Shown: piece by piece, positions 63,463 through 64,000 of the stretch
Layout: every line of letters starts with the position of its first letter
How positions within the stretch are numbered: the first letter of the stretch is position 1
Assembly: GCF_014649015.1 (NCBI RefSeq)
Contig: NZ_BMSF01000014.1
Span: forward strand, 159,534-223,533
DNA: 64,000 nucleotides
Direction: 5' to 3'
Source of the DNA: Streptomyces narbonensis
GTDB lineage: Bacteria; Actinomycetota; Actinomycetes; Streptomycetales; Streptomycetaceae
Position numbers and translations under genes: made by a program
The notes under the pieces: model-generated
Seen by the model: the letters and a program-made list of their open reading frames with translations, nothing else
What the model was told of the DNA's origin: nothing
The model's database searches: none

Positions 63463-63912
63463 CACCCGCGCCGGAGTCGGCGCAGGCATCAGGAGCCGTA
63501 CAACGACTGCAAGGCACGGGAACTGTCCGGCGCTGACAGGCTGGTGCGTGACTGCGTGGGAGATGCACGGTCCTGAGCTGGTGGTTTTGTCAGGTGGACG
63601 AATGCCCGGCGCCGCCGTGGCCGGCTGCGGATACTCGGACCTGGACCTCGGTGGCACCCAGCCGCAGCTCGACGCCTCGGCTACGAAGTCCCCGGGGGCC
63701 CGAGCCCCACCTCGTCAACACCCACGACGGCGGCGAGCGCCCTCGACTCCTGTAAAACCTCCACGCCGGCTACGTCCTGGGCCCCCGACGACCGAGTCGT
63801 CATCGCCGCCACCCGCCGCGGGCTCGCCGAACTCCACGCAGCAGCCTCACAGCCGACGGGTGAGCCGCGCGCCGGGCGGTGACGTGCGGGTGGAACGACC
63901 CCGACGCTCAGG
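63463..63912. other. Region without a confident gene
   Basis: About 450 bp. Short stretches such as PDDRVVIAATRRGLAELHAAA (~63785-63850, plus strand) look protein-like but are not preceded by a usable start; possibly another decayed gene. Confidence 0.5.
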
Positions 63913-64000
63913 TCAGGCGCGGGCCAGGGTGGCCGCGCCGAAGGAGACGTCGAACCGGTCGCACCAGATGCTGACGCTCGGGTACGTCGACCAGTCGACG
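63913..64000 (-). CDS. C-terminal end of a DM13-domain protein (5' part beyond window)
   Basis: The last 28 codons of a minus-strand gene, ending at TGA 63915-63913. The sequence WSTYPSVSIWCDRFDVSFGAATL matches the closing strand pattern of DM13 domains (S-V-x-I-W-C-x2-F-x-V-x-F-G-A-A). Such proteins are usually exported and may bind metals or take part in redox reactions. Too little is visible to say more. Confidence 0.6.
   Translation of the reverse strand, partial: VDWSTYPSVSIWCDRFDVSFGAATLARA

Overview
This window is GC-rich, gene-dense actinobacterial DNA, almost certainly a Streptomyces chromosome. The signs are strong third-position G/C bias, frequent GTG starts (and one TTG start), many 4-bp ATGA/GTGA gene overlaps, CebEFG-BglC and BxlEFG-BxlR-BxlA clusters, RheA-type control of hsp18, and several SpoIIE-type phosphatases. 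No rRNA, tRNA, CRISPR array, insertion sequence or prophage was found. Most of the window is an inducible plant-cell-wall programme.

Layout. (1) 1-3.6 kb: a truncated ECF sigma factor fused to an anti-sigma-like zinc motif and membrane segments; a RheA-like repressor divergent from hsp18 with two exact RheA-type operators; two DUF2267 proteins. (2) 3.8-13.7 kb, minus strand: what looks like one nine-gene xylan operon, bxlE-bxlF-bxlG, GH30 (frameshifted), GH10, Gfo/Idh oxidoreductase, DUF6807/PmoA-like, cupin, GH62. It has a TTGACC-N17-TAGTTT promoter at the head and a 12-bp hairpin at the end. (3) 13.8-18.6 kb, plus strand: bxlR, GH3 beta-xylosidase and GH43, followed by a hairpin. (4) 18.7-21.8 kb: secreted GH10-CBM13 xylanase and CBM13-CE1 esterase. 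(5) 21.8-37.8 kb: araBAD, a LacI regulator, ChvE-MmsA-MmsB, galM, and a YtfQRT-YjfF-type importer, tied together by near-identical LacI-type operators. (6) 37.8-47.8 kb and 49.8-52.3 kb: a zinc-type dehydrogenase, bglC-cebGFE, cebR, two GH6 cellulases and a GH9-CBM2 cellulase, with CebR boxes. (7) 47.9-49.8 kb: a universal stress protein and an ArsB/SLC13-like carrier. (8) 52.3-64 kb: a secreted EEP (sphingomyelinase-like) protein, three SpoIIE/PP2C phosphatases, an orphan substrate-binding lipoprotein, a decayed WD40 gene, a MASE1 membrane protein, and the end of a DM13 protein.

How it works together. Secreted GH30, GH10 and GH62 enzymes, the esterase, GH6 and GH9 release xylo-oligosaccharides, arabinose and cello-oligosaccharides. 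BxlEFG, ChvE-MmsAB/YtfQRT-YjfF and CebEFG import them. BxlA/GH43, AraBAD and BglC process them inside the cell. Three LacI-family repressors (BxlR-, AraR-like- and CebR-type) appear to divide the regulon, each with its own operator type. The least understood part is the Gfo/Idh-DUF6807-cupin trio, translationally coupled between a secreted xylanase and a secreted arabinofuranosidase.
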